Translations under genes and position numbers: made by a program
Assembly (NCBI GenBank): GCA_963796225.1
Contig: CAWCLK010000022.1
Span: 1 to 58,225 of the forward strand
Source: CAWCLK01 sp963796225
GTDB taxonomy: Bacteria; Actinomycetota; Nitriliruptoria; Nitriliruptorales; Nitriliruptoraceae
DNA length: 58,225 bases
Direction of reading: 5' to 3'
The notes under the pieces: generated by a model
Database searches by the model: none
Seen by the model: only the letters and a program-made list of their open reading frames with translations
What the model was told of the DNA's origin: nothing
Shown: one piece after another, positions 1 to 9,728 of the stretch
Layout of the letters: the number at the start of each line of letters is the position of its first letter
How positions within the stretch are numbered: position 1 is the stretch's first letter

Positions 1-1
1 C

Positions 2-1333
2 GCGGTACCAGGCGTAGCTGTCCTTCGGGACCCGCACGTAACGGTCCGGCTCGGACCGCACGATCCCGAAGCGGCCGCCGTAGCCCTCGGCCCACTCGAA
101 GTTGTCCATCAGCGACCACACGAAGTAGCCCGTGACGGGCAGCCCGGCATCGCGGGCGCGCTGGACCTGGGCGACGTGGTCGCGCAGGTAGGCGGTCCGG
201 TCGTCGTCGATGACACGTCCGTCGGCGGTGACGGTGTCCTCGAAGGCGGCACCGTTCTCGGTGACCATCACCTCTCGGGCCCCGGCGTCGACCACCCGCT
301 GCAGGGTGTCGTACAGGCCCTCGGGATGGACCTCCCAGCCGAGCCCGCTGACCCGGGTGCCCGCCGGGGCGGGGTCGCCGGTCACCCAGTGCGGTCGGGC
401 CGCCGCCCAGTCGTCGGCATCGGCGGGGGTGACCGCGTCGCGGCGGTAGTAGTTCACCCCGGTGAAGTCGGTCGGCGTGGCCATCAGCTCGAGGTCGGCG
501 TCGGGGGCAGGCGGGGCGGCGTCCCCGTAGTACGCGACGACGTCGTCGGGGTAGCCGTGGCCGTGGGTGGGGTCGAGGAACCACCGACCGAGCTGCCCGT
601 CGTACAGCCGCGCCGCCGCGACGTGGTCAGGGTCGTCGGGGTCGGCCGGGACGATCTGGTTGATGTCCAGGGTGATGCCGGCGCGGGCGTCGGGGGCGAC
701 ATCGCGGATCTCGTGCATCGCCATCCCGTGCGACACCAGCAGCTCGTGCGCCACGGCCAGGGCGGTGCGGATGTCGCGGTTGCCGGGGGCGTGCACCCCG
801 TCGGCGTTGGACACCAGCGACGCCACCGCGGGTTCGTTGTGGGTGATGAACGTGCCCACGCGGTCGCCCAGCGCCTCGGCCACCACACGCACGTACGCGG
901 CGAAGGCCTCGCCCGTCGACCGGACGGTCCAGCCGCCCTCGCGCTGCAGCGCCGACGGCAGGTCCCAGTGGTACAGGGTCACGACGGGCTGGATGCCGGC
1001 TGCCAGCAGTTCGTCGACCAACCGGTCGTAGAAGCCCAGACCGGCCGGGTTCACCTCCCCCCGACCTGCCGGCACCACCCGGGGCCAGCTGATCGAGAAC
1101 CGGTAGGCGTCGACGCCGAGGTCGGCCATCAGCGCCACGTCCTCGGCCACGTGGTCGTAGTGGTGGCTGCCCCCGGCGACGGTCTCGCCGCTGGTGATCG
1201 CACCGGGCTGGTCCTGGAAGTCCTCCCAGATCGACCGGCCGCGCCCGTCCCGGTCCACGGCACCCTCGATCTGCAGGGCCGAGGTGGCCACCCCCCACAC
1301 GAACCCGTCGTCCGCCCCGTGCTGCTGCGTCAT
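2..1333 (-). CDS. GH1 family beta-glucosidase, C-terminus cut by the window edge
   Basis: Hydrolyses terminal beta-glucosides, probably in the cytoplasm because no signal peptide is visible. I translated the minus strand from the ATG at 1333 by hand; it has no stop for 444 codons and leaves the window. GH1 landmarks appear in order: TLYHWDLP (about 119-126), THNEP with the acid/base Glu167, VTENG with the nucleophile Glu359, and the DNFEWA...GGRFG aglycone/sugar-binding segment near 410-425. GH1 proteins are about 450 aa, so only a few residues are missing. It is divergent from the DUF4032 gene with a 56-bp gap. Confidence 0.95.
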   Translation of the reverse strand, partial: MTQQHGADDGFVWGVATSALQIEGAVDRDGRGRSIWEDFQDQPGAITSGETVAGGSHHYDHVAEDVALMADLGVDAYRFSISWPRVVPAGRGEVNPAGLGFYDRLVDELLAAGIQPVVTLYHWDLPSALQREGGWTVRSTGEAFAAYVRVVAEALGDRVGTFITHNEPAVASLVSNADGVHAPGNRDIRTALAVAHELLVSHGMAMHEIRDVAPDARAGITLDINQIVPADPDDPDHVAAARLYDGQLGRWFLDPTHGHGYPDDVVAYYGDAAPPAPDADLELMATPTDFTGVNYYRRDAVTPADADDWAAARPHWVTGDPAPAGTRVSGLGWEVHPEGLYDTLQRVVDAGAREVMVTENGAAFEDTVTADGRVIDDDRTAYLRDHVAQVQRARDAGLPVTGYFVWSLMDNFEWAEGYGGRFGIVRSEPDRYVRVPKDSYAWYR

Positions 1334-1389
1334 GGTGTCCCGTCCGGTCGGTCGCGCCCCGACGCTAGTGCTGGCAGGGGAGAGGCGGG

Positions 1390-2652
1390 ATGAGGTTCCA
1401 GCTCGTCGCGCGCACCGGGCACCCAGACTTCCTCGACCTTCCGTGGGAGCTGCCGCTGGAGGAGTGGCAGCACCGGCGCCTGGTCGAGGTCCCCCGTGGC
1501 CTGCACCGCCACGTGGTCCGGTTCGTGCAGTACCTCACCGAGGAGGACGACCGCCTGTACGTGCTCAAGGAGCTGCCACGCAAGTACGCCGAACGCGAGT
1601 ACCGGTTCCTCCGCCACCTCGCCGCCGAGGGCGTGCCCGTCGTCGACGTGGTCGGTGTGGTGGCCAATCGCACCGATGCCGACGGCGAGCCACTGCCGGC
1701 GGTGCTGATCACCGAGCACCTGCGATGGTCGCTGCCGTACCGGCTGTTGTTCGAGCGCCGCTCGGCGTCCGAGCTGCGCGAGCCCATGCTCGACGCGCTC
1801 GTCGACCTGCTCGTCCGCATCCACCTCGTCGGCTTCGTGTGGGGTGACTGCTCGCTGTCCAACACGCTGTTCCGCCGGGACGCGGGGCGCCTGGCCGCCT
1901 ACGTGGTCGACACCGAGACCGGCGAGCTGCACCCCGAGCTCAGTGTCGGCCAGCGCCGGGAGGACGTCGAGACCGCCATCGAGCGGTGCGCCGGCGAGCT
2001 GTACGACCTGCAGGCCGCCGGGGTGCTCGGCCCGGAGGCGGACCCGGCCGAGCTCGGCGACGAGCTGCGCGAGCGGTACGCGCGACTGTGGGACGAGCTG
2101 ACCCGCGAGGAGCAGTTCACCGCCGAGGAGCGGTACCGGATCCACGAGCGGCTCGAACGCATCAACGAGCTCGGCTACGACGTCGGCGAGCTCGAGCTGG
2201 TCGGCGAACACGGCGGCAGCGGTCGCGACGTGCGGATGAAGCTGCACGTCGTCGAGCCCAACCGCCATCGCCGCCTGCTGCGCGAGCGCGTCGGCATCGA
2301 GGCACAGGACCAACAGGCGCGTCGGCTCCTCAACGACATGGCCAACTTCGGGGCGTGGCTGTCCAGCGACTGGGGCCGGCCGGCGTCCGACGCCGAGGTC
2401 GCCCGACACTGGTACGACCGCTCCTACCTCGGCGTGCTCGCCAACATCCCCGACGACGTCCGGGACCGGCGCGAGGACCCCGAGCTGTTCCTCGAGGTCC
2501 TCGACCACTGGCACTGGGCGTCGGAGGCGGCCGGCCACGACGTCGACCTGTACGAGGCGGCGCGTACCTACGCCGAGGAGGTCCTGCGCCACCAGCCGGC
2601 CGAGGCCGTGGTCGCCGACGTGGCGTTCGACGAGCTCGACACGCAGGACTGA
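1390..2652 (+). CDS. DUF4032 domain protein with kinase-like N-terminal half
   Basis: A 420-aa soluble protein. The N-terminal part resembles lipopolysaccharide-kinase/protein-kinase-like folds: a VLKELPRKYAEREYRFL stretch near 60 and a WGDCSLSNTLF loop near 150, which looks like a catalytic-loop equivalent (D-x-x-x-x-N). The C-terminal half matches the actinobacterial DUF4032 type. Substrate and role are unknown. The ATG at 1390 follows a GAGGCGG ribosome-binding sequence. It converges on the PDZ protease with 7 bp between the stops. Confidence 0.8.
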   Translation: MRFQLVARTGHPDFLDLPWELPLEEWQHRRLVEVPRGLHRHVVRFVQYLTEEDDRLYVLKELPRKYAEREYRFLRHLAAEGVPVVDVVGVVANRTDADGEPLPAVLITEHLRWSLPYRLLFERRSASELREPMLDALVDLLVRIHLVGFVWGDCSLSNTLFRRDAGRLAAYVVDTETGELHPELSVGQRREDVETAIERCAGELYDLQAAGVLGPEADPAELGDELRERYARLWDELTREEQFTAEERYRIHERLERINELGYDVGELELVGEHGGSGRDVRMKLHVVEPNRHRRLLRERVGIEAQDQQARRLLNDMANFGAWLSSDWGRPASDAEVARHWYDRSYLGVLANIPDDVRDRREDPELFLEVLDHWHWASEAAGHDVDLYEAARTYAEEVLRHQPAEAVVADVAFDELDTQD

Positions 2653-2659
2653 CCGACCC

Positions 2660-3529
2660 TCAGGCCGTGGGGTCCACCGTGACCGTGCGCTCCTCGGCGC
2701 CGCGGACGAGCGTGACCGACAGCGTCCCGGTCGCGGAGGCCAGCGCCGCGTGCAGGTCGTCCACCGACGTGATCGGCTGGTCGTCCACCGCAGTGACCAG
2801 GTCGCCGGCCGCGATGCCGGCCGCGGCCGCCGGGCCGTCCTCCTCCACCTCACGCACCAGCACGCCGTCCTGCTCGGGCAGGCCCACCGCCGCCCGCAGG
2901 CGCCGGGCGACGTGGGGCGGGGCGACGGCGATGCCGAGGCGGGGACGGGGCGGGACCTCGCCCTCGGCAAGGCCGTCGAGGCGCGACGCCAGCTCGGCGG
3001 TCGCGGCGACGGCGACGTAGAACCCGTCACGTCGGCGGTGCGTGTCGATGCCGACCAGCTGCCCGTCGACGTCCAGCACCGGACCGCCGGACGCGCCCCG
3101 CGGCAGCCGCGCGTCGTGTTCGAAGGCACCGGTCAGCAACCCGCCCCTCGGCCCGCGGAACCGGGCGTCGGTGGCTGCGACGGTCCCGGTCGTCGCGACC
3201 AGCCCACGGTGGCGGGGGCGCGCCAGGGCGACGACCGGCTGCCCGAGACGAGCGGGCTCGCTGGCCCGGACCACCGGCGTGGTGCCGGCGGTGTCGACCT
3301 CGACGATCGCGAGGTCGCCGTCCACGTCGGCACCCGCGAGATGACCGGGCACCGTGCGCCCGTCGGCGAAGCGCACGTGCGGCTCGTCCCCGGGCAGGTT
3401 GTGGGCGTTGGTGACCACGCGCCCGTCGGCGATGACGAGGCCGCTGCCCCGCCCGATGGTCACGACCGCGTCACCGGCGGCCGCGACGGCGGTGGTGACC
3501 GCCCGTTCGATGTCCTGCTCCCAGCCCAT
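2660..3529 (-). CDS. Trypsin-like (HtrA/S1C-type) serine protease with PDZ domain
   Basis: A 289-aa serine protease. The triad is visible: His43 in TNAHN, Asp72 in DGDLAIVEVD, and Ser147 in GASGGPVLD (a variant of the usual GNSGGP). A single PDZ domain covers about 200-285. There is no signal peptide and no transmembrane segment, unlike most HtrA proteins, so a cytoplasmic location or an unannotated export route is implied. It starts at the ATG at 3529 and is divergent from the HxlR regulator; the 134-bp gap holds a small dyad. Confidence 0.88.
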   Translation of the reverse strand: MGWEQDIERAVTTAVAAAGDAVVTIGRGSGLVIADGRVVTNAHNLPGDEPHVRFADGRTVPGHLAGADVDGDLAIVEVDTAGTTPVVRASEPARLGQPVVALARPRHRGLVATTGTVAATDARFRGPRGGLLTGAFEHDARLPRGASGGPVLDVDGQLVGIDTHRRRDGFYVAVAATAELASRLDGLAEGEVPPRPRLGIAVAPPHVARRLRAAVGLPEQDGVLVREVEEDGPAAAAGIAAGDLVTAVDDQPITSVDDLHAALASATGTLSVTLVRGAEERTVTVDPTA

Positions 3530-3575
3530 GGCCGGCTCCTGTTCTGACAGTCACGTTCCCAGTCACTACGAGATA

Positions 3576-3588
3576 CGAAGTGACTTCG
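3576..3588. promoter_or_regulatory. Possible operator dyad between protease and HxlR genes
   Basis: Perfect 6-1-6 inverted repeat CGAAGTGACTTCG in the divergent intergenic region. The nearby sequence repeats AGTCAC/GTGACT several times (3549-3586). HxlR regulators commonly bind next to their own gene, so autoregulation is plausible, but no binding-site family was recognised. Confidence 0.35.
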
Positions 3589-3663
3589 AAGAACATAGCG
3601 ACTGCGGGCGGCGGCGTCCCCGGACCTGCGTGCTGGGGACGCAGGGCTGCGTAGGCTGGCCCC

Positions 3664-4056
3664 GTGGACCTCGACGCGCTCCGGGAGGCCGCCGACGTCG
3701 TCGGCGACCGCTGGCGCCTCCTGCTGGTCGGGGCGCTGTTCGACGGCCCGCTGGCCTTCGGCGAGCTCACGGCGGTCGTCACCGGGATCTCCCCGGCCGT
3801 GCTGTCCGCCCGGTTGAAGGAGCTCGAGGCGGCCGGCCTCGTCGTGGCACGGCCCTACCAGGACCGCCCCGTCCGCCACCGCTACGAGCTGACGGGGCGC
3901 GGGGCGTCACTGGGGGAGGTGCTGCGGGCGCTGGCGGCCTGGGGCGGGGCACCGGGGCGGCACGAGGTGTGCGGGACCGCGCTCGAGCTGACGTGGTGGT
4001 GTCCCACCTGCCAGGTGCCGGTGGAGGCCGTCGACGACCACCTCCACCGGCTGTAG
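3664..4056 (+). CDS. HxlR-family winged-helix transcriptional regulator
   Basis: A 130-aa regulator with the HxlR core: GDRWRLLLVGALFDGPLAFGEL in the first helices, SPAVLSARLKELEAAGLV as recognition helix, then a wing (RPVRHRYELT). The start is the GTG at 3664. Two cysteines in a WWCPTC motif near the C-terminus are not part of the canonical domain and could bind metal or sense redox state. Its stop codon abuts the stop of the convergent cell-wall-binding gene with no spacer. Confidence 0.88.
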   Translation: MDLDALREAADVVGDRWRLLLVGALFDGPLAFGELTAVVTGISPAVLSARLKELEAAGLVVARPYQDRPVRHRYELTGRGASLGEVLRALAAWGGAPGRHEVCGTALELTWWCPTCQVPVEAVDDHLHRL

Positions 4057-5481
4057 TCAGCCCAGCTGGCCGCGGATGGCCCCGCCGTCGGTGCGGACCA
4101 CGACCGTGAACTGCGACGGGTCCTCGGCCAGCGCGGCGCGCAGGTCGTCGGCGGTTCCGTCACGGACGTCGTCGTCGGTGAGGCACCCCACGCCCAGGCC
4201 GTCCGCGGTGGCCGGTGATGGCACCTCGAGGACGGCGGCGACGGACCCGTCGGCACCGCGGATGTCGGCGCGCGTCGCCGGCTCGGCCAGGTCGCGCACG
4301 CGGATCGCGTAGCAGAGGGACTCGGACCAGACCCAGGCCTGGCCCGACCCGGCGATGCTCCCGGCCAGCGATGCGCCCAGGTCCGCGCACGAGGTCGCGA
4401 GCTCGAGCTGGCGCTCGGCCGACAGTCCGACGGCGACCGGCCCGCCGGCGATCGTCAGGCCGCCGTCGGTCAGCGTGTCGCAGGCAGCCTGCACCGACGC
4501 GAACGTCGACGCGCCCGCGTCCGTGCTGGACCGGGTCAGCAGGATCGGGGCGTGCCGGTCGGCGGCCGCCGGGGCGAGGCTGAGGGCGTCGGGGAAGTCG
4601 GTGCCCAGCGCGACGGTGACGGCGGTGGCGGGCCAGCCGAGCTGGGCCCGGGTGACCGCGGCGAGGCGCGCGGCCGTGGCCGTGCGGTCCGGTCCCGCCA
4701 CGCGTTCGACGACCTGGACGCCGGCGACGTCGCGCAGCTGGGCCACGACCCCCGCGCTGACGCTGACGGGGCCGCCCGCCACCAGGATCTGCTCGATGCC
4801 GCTCTCGATCGCCAGCCGGGTGATGTCCGGCAGCGTGTCCCGCTCGGTCAGCAGGATCGGCACGCCGCCCGCGTTGGCGAGCGGTCCCGCCGCCAGCGCG
4901 TCCGGGAAGCTGCGTCCCGAGGCGACCACGGCCGTGCTCAGCTGCTGGTCGGTGTCGCCCGACAGGTCGCGCAGGCTGCCGGCCGTGCCCACCCGGTTGA
5001 AGACGTAGGCCGCGGTCTCGAACCGGGTCTGGCCGGCGACGCGGTCGACGTGCTCCCCGCCGCCGAGCAGCCGGGCGAGTGCGGCCTCGACGTCCTCACT
5101 GATCGCGGCCGGTCCGCCGACGAGGATGGCGTCCCGGACGCCGAGCTCCTGGATCACGTCGTAGGTCGGGGAGGAGAGCTCGGTGGGGGCGGTCAGCAGG
5201 ATCGGGGCGTCCTCGGCGCCGGCGAGGTAGGACGCGGCGAGTCCGTCGGGGAACGCGTCGCCCCGGGCGATGATGGCCGTGGCGGCCCCGTCCGGGTGGG
5301 ACTGCAGGGCCGTGCGGGCCGCGGTCTCGTAGCGGTCCTCGCCCTGGTACCGCTGGGCGTTCACGACGTCGCCGGGGAGGGCGTCGTCGGAGGGGATGTC
5401 CGCGACGGCGGTTCCCGATGCCACCACGAGGGCGGCGGCGGTCAGGGCCACGAGACGGCGGGCGGAGCGGGGCAACGACAT
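4057..5481 (-). CDS. Secreted cell-wall-binding repeat 2 protein with degenerate CHRD-like tail
   Basis: A 474-aa exported protein. I chose the ATG at 5481, which gives a clean signal peptide (MSLPRSARRLVALTAAALVV, cleavage near ADIPSD); the open frame extends further upstream without other support. Three repeats of the CW_binding_2 type follow, with hallmarks RYQGEDRYETAARTAL, FPDGLAASYLAGAEDAPILL, RVAGPDRTATAARLA and FPDALSLAPAAA. The last 100 or so residues end in GAIRGQLG, as CHRD domains do, but the rest of that domain is weak. The neighbouring 5607-7850 gene is a paralogue on the same strand, 125 bp upstream. Confidence 0.9.
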   Translation of the reverse strand: MSLPRSARRLVALTAAALVVASGTAVADIPSDDALPGDVVNAQRYQGEDRYETAARTALQSHPDGAATAIIARGDAFPDGLAASYLAGAEDAPILLTAPTELSSPTYDVIQELGVRDAILVGGPAAISEDVEAALARLLGGGEHVDRVAGQTRFETAAYVFNRVGTAGSLRDLSGDTDQQLSTAVVASGRSFPDALAAGPLANAGGVPILLTERDTLPDITRLAIESGIEQILVAGGPVSVSAGVVAQLRDVAGVQVVERVAGPDRTATAARLAAVTRAQLGWPATAVTVALGTDFPDALSLAPAAADRHAPILLTRSSTDAGASTFASVQAACDTLTDGGLTIAGGPVAVGLSAERQLELATSCADLGASLAGSIAGSGQAWVWSESLCYAIRVRDLAEPATRADIRGADGSVAAVLEVPSPATADGLGVGCLTDDDVRDGTADDLRAALAEDPSQFTVVVRTDGGAIRGQLG

Positions 5482-5606
5482 GGCGGTCCTCGACGTGGCG
5501 GTGGAAGCGTGTGTAGCGGGTCGGTGGTCCGGATGCCGGTCGCGGTCGCCGGGCCCGCGCCGACGCCCCGCCGCGAGGGGCGGGGCGTCGGCGAGATGAC
5601 GGGACG

Positions 5607-7850
5607 TCAGCCCTGGGCGAGCTGCCCGCGGACGGCGCCCGCGGGGAAGGCCTCGGAGTGGACGTTCACGTAGAACTCCGACGGCGACCCGAACAGGTTC
5701 GCGGTGACCGTGGGGTCGACGTCGGTCTGGCAGCCGAAGTCGTGGGTGATGTCCGCGCCGGGGGCGTCCACCCCCGCGGCGCCGTAGTCGCCGATCGCGA
5801 CCACGACGTCGCCGTTGGTGCCGGCCTCGCCCTGGTGGATGTGGGCCGCGGTCAACGGGTCCAGCCCGTCGACGTGGAACGACGCGCACACCACGTCGGG
5901 GTTGGCCGCGGAGGCGCGGTAGGCGGCCGCGGTGCCCGTCGCGTCCGGGTCGCCGGCGCCGGTCTGGCCGTCGGCCACCTCGGCCTCACCCGACAGCGTC
6001 GTGGTGGCGTCGGCGGCGAGCTGGCCGCGGGCGGCCCCACCGGGGAACGCGTCGGTGTGGACGTTGAGGTAGTACGCCTCGGGGTCGGCCGTGATGGCGG
6101 CGACCGTGGCTGCGGCCGTGGCGGCGTCGTCCGGCGTGGCGCAGGCCCAGCCGTCGGGCTGGCCCTCGAGCGCGTCGAAGGTGATCAGCACCGGGCCGTT
6201 CTCGTCGACGCGTCCCTGGTGGACGTGGGCGCCGACGAGGTCGCCGGTGCCCTCGGGCAGGCCGAGGTCGACGCAGACGGTGGTGTCGTCGTCGCCGACG
6301 AAGAGCCGCGCGTCACCGCGCAGGCCGTCCACGCCCTGTCCGAAGGCGACGTCGGGGTCCGCGTCGGCCGTCGCTGGGTCGTCGTCGTTCTCGGCGGCCC
6401 CGTACACGTGGAAGGTGTGGTCGGCAGCCAGCTGGCCCCGGGCCGCGCCCTGCGGCAGGTCGGGCGTGTGGATGTTGACGTAGTACGCGGTCGGGTCGGC
6501 CTCGATGCCCGCGGCCACGTCGGCGTTCCCCGTGCAGGTCGAGCGGAACCCGTCGACGTCCGGTGCGCCGAGGTCGATCACCGGCTCGCCGGCGCTGCCG
6601 GCATCGCCGCTGTGCAGGTGGGACATGTCGGCCACGCCGCCGAGGCCCTCGACGTCGTAGGTCACGCAGACCGTGTCGCCCTCGACGACGACCCAGCCGG
6701 TGCCGGTGGCGTCCTCGTCACCGCCGGCGACCTCCTGGTCGCCGCTGATCGGGAACGCGTGGTCGGCGCAGATCGTCGCCAGCTTCGCCTCGCCTGCCGC
6801 GTTCGGCGTGATGGCCACCGGGCCACCGGTGACGAGCAGGTCGTCGGTGCTGGCGCACAGGTCCTGGATGCCGGCGAAGGTGTCGCCCCCGAGGGTCTGG
6901 GGGTTCTGGGCGAGCACGAGCGACGCCTGCTGCTGCACGGCGAGCGGTGCCAGCGACAGGGCGTCGGGGAAGGAGTCGCCGCGGGCGAGGGCCACGGTGC
7001 TGCCGTCCCACCCGAGGGTCTCGCGGGTGAGCTCGGCCAGCGCCACGGCGGTGGCAGTGCGGTTCTCGCCCTGCACACGATGGACGCCCACGATGCCGTC
7101 GACGTCCGCGATGGCGGCCTCGACGTCGGCAGAGATCGCCACCTCACCGCCGGCGATGATCACCTGCTCGATCCCGAGGTCGGTCAGGGCGTCACGCGTG
7201 GTCGCGTCGAGGGTGCCCGTCGGCGTGAGCAGGATCGGGTGGCGGCCGGCCAGCGCGAGCGGGCCGGCGGCGAGCGCGTCGGGGAAGGCGTCGGAGCGGG
7301 CCACGATCGCGGTCCGCAGCTCGTCACCGGCAGCGGGGTCGGCGAGGTCGGCCGCGGTGCCGACGGCGCCGCCGGCGCGGGCGACCCGGGCGGCGGTCTC
7401 GATGCGGGTCGCGCCGCCGATGACGCGGACGTTGTCGGTGCCCACCATCTGGCCGAGCTCGTCGACCACGTCGCGGCTGACCGCGTTGCGCCGCCCCAGC
7501 ACGATCACCTTCGACGGGGCGAGCTCGTCCATCGCGTCGCGGGTCTCGTCCGGGATGCGGTCGGTCTCGACCAGCAGGATCGGGGCGTCGGTGTCACCGC
7601 CGCTGAGGTAGGAGGCGGCGAGCGCATCCGGGAAGTTCAGCCCCGTCGCGACGATCACGGTGTCCGCCCCGTCGGGGTGGGCCCGCAGCGCCGTGCGCGC
7701 GGCGGTGTCGTAGCGGGTCGCCCCGTCGATGCGGTCCAGCGACGCGGCGCCCTGGTCGGGGACGGCAGCGGGCGTGACGGCCGTGGCAGCCGGCGCACCG
7801 AGCATGCCCAGTGCGAGCACGGCGGTCGCGAGCACGGTGGCTCGTTGCAT
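5607..7850 (-). CDS. Secreted protein: cell-wall-binding repeats plus three CHRD domains
   Basis: A 747-aa exported protein starting at the ATG at 7850, with signal peptide MQRATVLATAVLALGMLGAP. Residues about 35-390 hold three CW_binding_2 repeats (RIDGATRYDTAARTAL, FPDALAAGPLALAGRHPILL, FPDALSLAPLA). Three successive CHRD domains follow, each with a His-containing strand (HLHSGDAG, HVHQGRVDENG, HIHQGEAGTNG) and each closing with YYVNIHT/YYLNVHT/FYVNVHS and then ARGQL or VRGQL. CHRD domains also occur in chordin and in other bacterial secreted proteins; their ligand here is unknown. Attachment to envelope polymers through the repeats is inferred from the family. Confidence 0.92.
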   Translation of the reverse strand: MQRATVLATAVLALGMLGAPAATAVTPAAVPDQGAASLDRIDGATRYDTAARTALRAHPDGADTVIVATGLNFPDALAASYLSGGDTDAPILLVETDRIPDETRDAMDELAPSKVIVLGRRNAVSRDVVDELGQMVGTDNVRVIGGATRIETAARVARAGGAVGTAADLADPAAGDELRTAIVARSDAFPDALAAGPLALAGRHPILLTPTGTLDATTRDALTDLGIEQVIIAGGEVAISADVEAAIADVDGIVGVHRVQGENRTATAVALAELTRETLGWDGSTVALARGDSFPDALSLAPLAVQQQASLVLAQNPQTLGGDTFAGIQDLCASTDDLLVTGGPVAITPNAAGEAKLATICADHAFPISGDQEVAGGDEDATGTGWVVVEGDTVCVTYDVEGLGGVADMSHLHSGDAGSAGEPVIDLGAPDVDGFRSTCTGNADVAAGIEADPTAYYVNIHTPDLPQGAARGQLAADHTFHVYGAAENDDDPATADADPDVAFGQGVDGLRGDARLFVGDDDTTVCVDLGLPEGTGDLVGAHVHQGRVDENGPVLITFDALEGQPDGWACATPDDAATAAATVAAITADPEAYYLNVHTDAFPGGAARGQLAADATTTLSGEAEVADGQTGAGDPDATGTAAAYRASAANPDVVCASFHVDGLDPLTAAHIHQGEAGTNGDVVVAIGDYGAAGVDAPGADITHDFGCQTDVDPTVTANLFGSPSEFYVNVHSEAFPAGAVRGQLAQG

Positions 7851-8032
7851 GGGTCGACTTCCTCTCCCTGGTCGCCGCGACCCTCGCGGCGCACGGGGGA
7901 CATTCGTACTGCACCGCCACGGGGGCTGCCGACGCCAGACGGCGGCGCGAGCACGTACGAAGGGCTGGGGTGGTCCTGTCCGCATGGGTGCGGCCGGGGG
8001 GCGGGGGAGGTGCGCTGGTAGCGTCCCGTGCC

Positions 8033-9728
8033 ATGAGCGCCTCCCCCCGCCACGTCCTCGTCGCCGTCGCCTGGCCGTACGCCAACGGCGTGCAGCACGT
8101 GGGCCACCTCGCCGGTGCCTACCTGCCGGCCGACGTCTTCGCCCGGTACCACCGCATCGCCGGCAACCGGGTCCTGATGGTGTCCGGCAGCGACGCCAAC
8201 GGCACCCCGATCACGGTGAAGGCCGAGAACGAGGGCGTCACCCCCCGCGACATCGTCGACCGGTACCACCCGCTGATCTGCGAGCAGTGGGACCGGTACG
8301 GGATCTCGTTCGACAACTTCACGACCACGATGACGGACAACCACCGCGACGTCACGTGGGAGCTGTTCCGCCAGCTGCACGCCGCCGGCTACATCGGCAC
8401 GAGGGTCACCGAGCAGTTCTACGACCCCGTGGCCGAACGGTTCCTGCCGGACCGGTACGTCGAGGGCACCTGCCCGCACTGCGGCTACGAGGGGGCGCGG
8501 GGCGACCAGTGCGACAACTGCGGTCGCACCCTCGATCCGATCGACCTCGTGAACCCGCGGTCGAAGCTGTCCGAAGGCGCCACCCCGGAACCGCGCGAGA
8601 CCGAGCACTACTTCATCCTGCTGCCCAAGCTCCAGGACGACCTGCTCACGTGGCTCGAGGGACGCGAGGGCTGGCGCAACCACGTCATCAACTGGGCGCT
8701 CGGGTTCGTCCGGGAGGGCCTGATCGACCGGGCCATCACCCGTGACCTGTCGTGGGGCGTCCCGCTTCCGCCCGAGTTCGACACGATCGGCGAGGGCAAG
8801 CGCATCTACGTCTGGTTCGACGCCGTCATCGGCTACCTGTCATCGGCGATCGAGTGGGCGTCGAAGGGCGACGACCCCGACGCGTGGAAGGCGTGGTGGG
8901 AGGACCCCGACGCCGAGTCGTACTACTTCGTCGGCAAGGACAACATCCCGTTCCACGCGGTGTTCTGGCCCAGCTATCTCATGGGGGCCAACCACCAGCG
9001 CGAGGTGCCGCTCAACCTGCCCACCAACGTGCCGGCCAACCAGTACGTGACGTTCAAGGGCGAGAAGGCCTCCAAGTCGCGCGGCATCGGCACGCCGCTG
9101 ATCGACTACCTCGACACCTACCGCCCCGACCAGCTGCGCTACGCGGTCGCGGCCACGCTGCCCGAGTACACCGACACCGACATCTCCGAGACCGAGCTGG
9201 TCCGTCGTGCCAACGACGAGCTCGCGAACGACTGGGGCAACCTGGTCAACCGCGTGCTGAAGATGACCGCCAAGACCTTCGACGGGCGCGTGCCCGAACC
9301 CGGCGAGCTGCGCCCCGAGGACACCGCGCTGCTCGACGAGGTCGACGGCCTGCTGGTCGACGAGGCCGACCTGGTGGAACGGGTCGAGCTGCGCGCCGGA
9401 CTGCGCAAGGCCCTGGCCGTCGCCCAGGCCGCCAACGGCTACCTCAACGCGCAGGAGCCGTGGAAGACGGCCAAGACGGACCTCGAGCGCACGGCCACCG
9501 TGCTCAACACGACGCTGCAGGCGATCGGGGCGGCCGCCATCGCGTTCGCCCCGTACACGCCCTTCTCCTCGTCCACGGTGCTGGGGTGGCTGGGACTCGA
9601 CGACGACCCGGTCGTCCATCGGGTGGCGCCGTCCGACGGTGCAGGCCGGCACCGAGCTGGGCACGCCCGAGGTGTTGTTCCCCAAGATCGAGCTGCCCGC
9701 CGACGACGAGGACGCGGCCGCGGGCTAG
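8033..9728 (+). CDS. metG: Methionyl-tRNA synthetase (one +1 frame break)
   Basis: Charges tRNA-Met in the cytoplasm; essential. ATG at 8033. The class I HIGH equivalent is HVGH (22-25), the KMSKS equivalent is KASKS (about 345), and a CPHC...CDNC zinc knuckle lies near 147-163. The first frame runs to about residue 528 and then loses similarity. Skipping one base around 9620-9624 (extra G in CATCGGGTGG) restores the expected end, WRRPTVQAGTELGTPEVLF, and a stop at 9726-9728, giving about 564 aa. Without the correction the frame runs on to 10306 as arginine-rich shadow. Its stop overlaps the stop of the convergent small gene. Confidence 0.93.

Noticed and set aside
5658..8021. 787-codon plus-strand open frame over the cell-wall-binding genes
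   Set aside because: Antisense shadow of 5607-7850; composition is Val/Gly/Arg-rich and no domain is visible.
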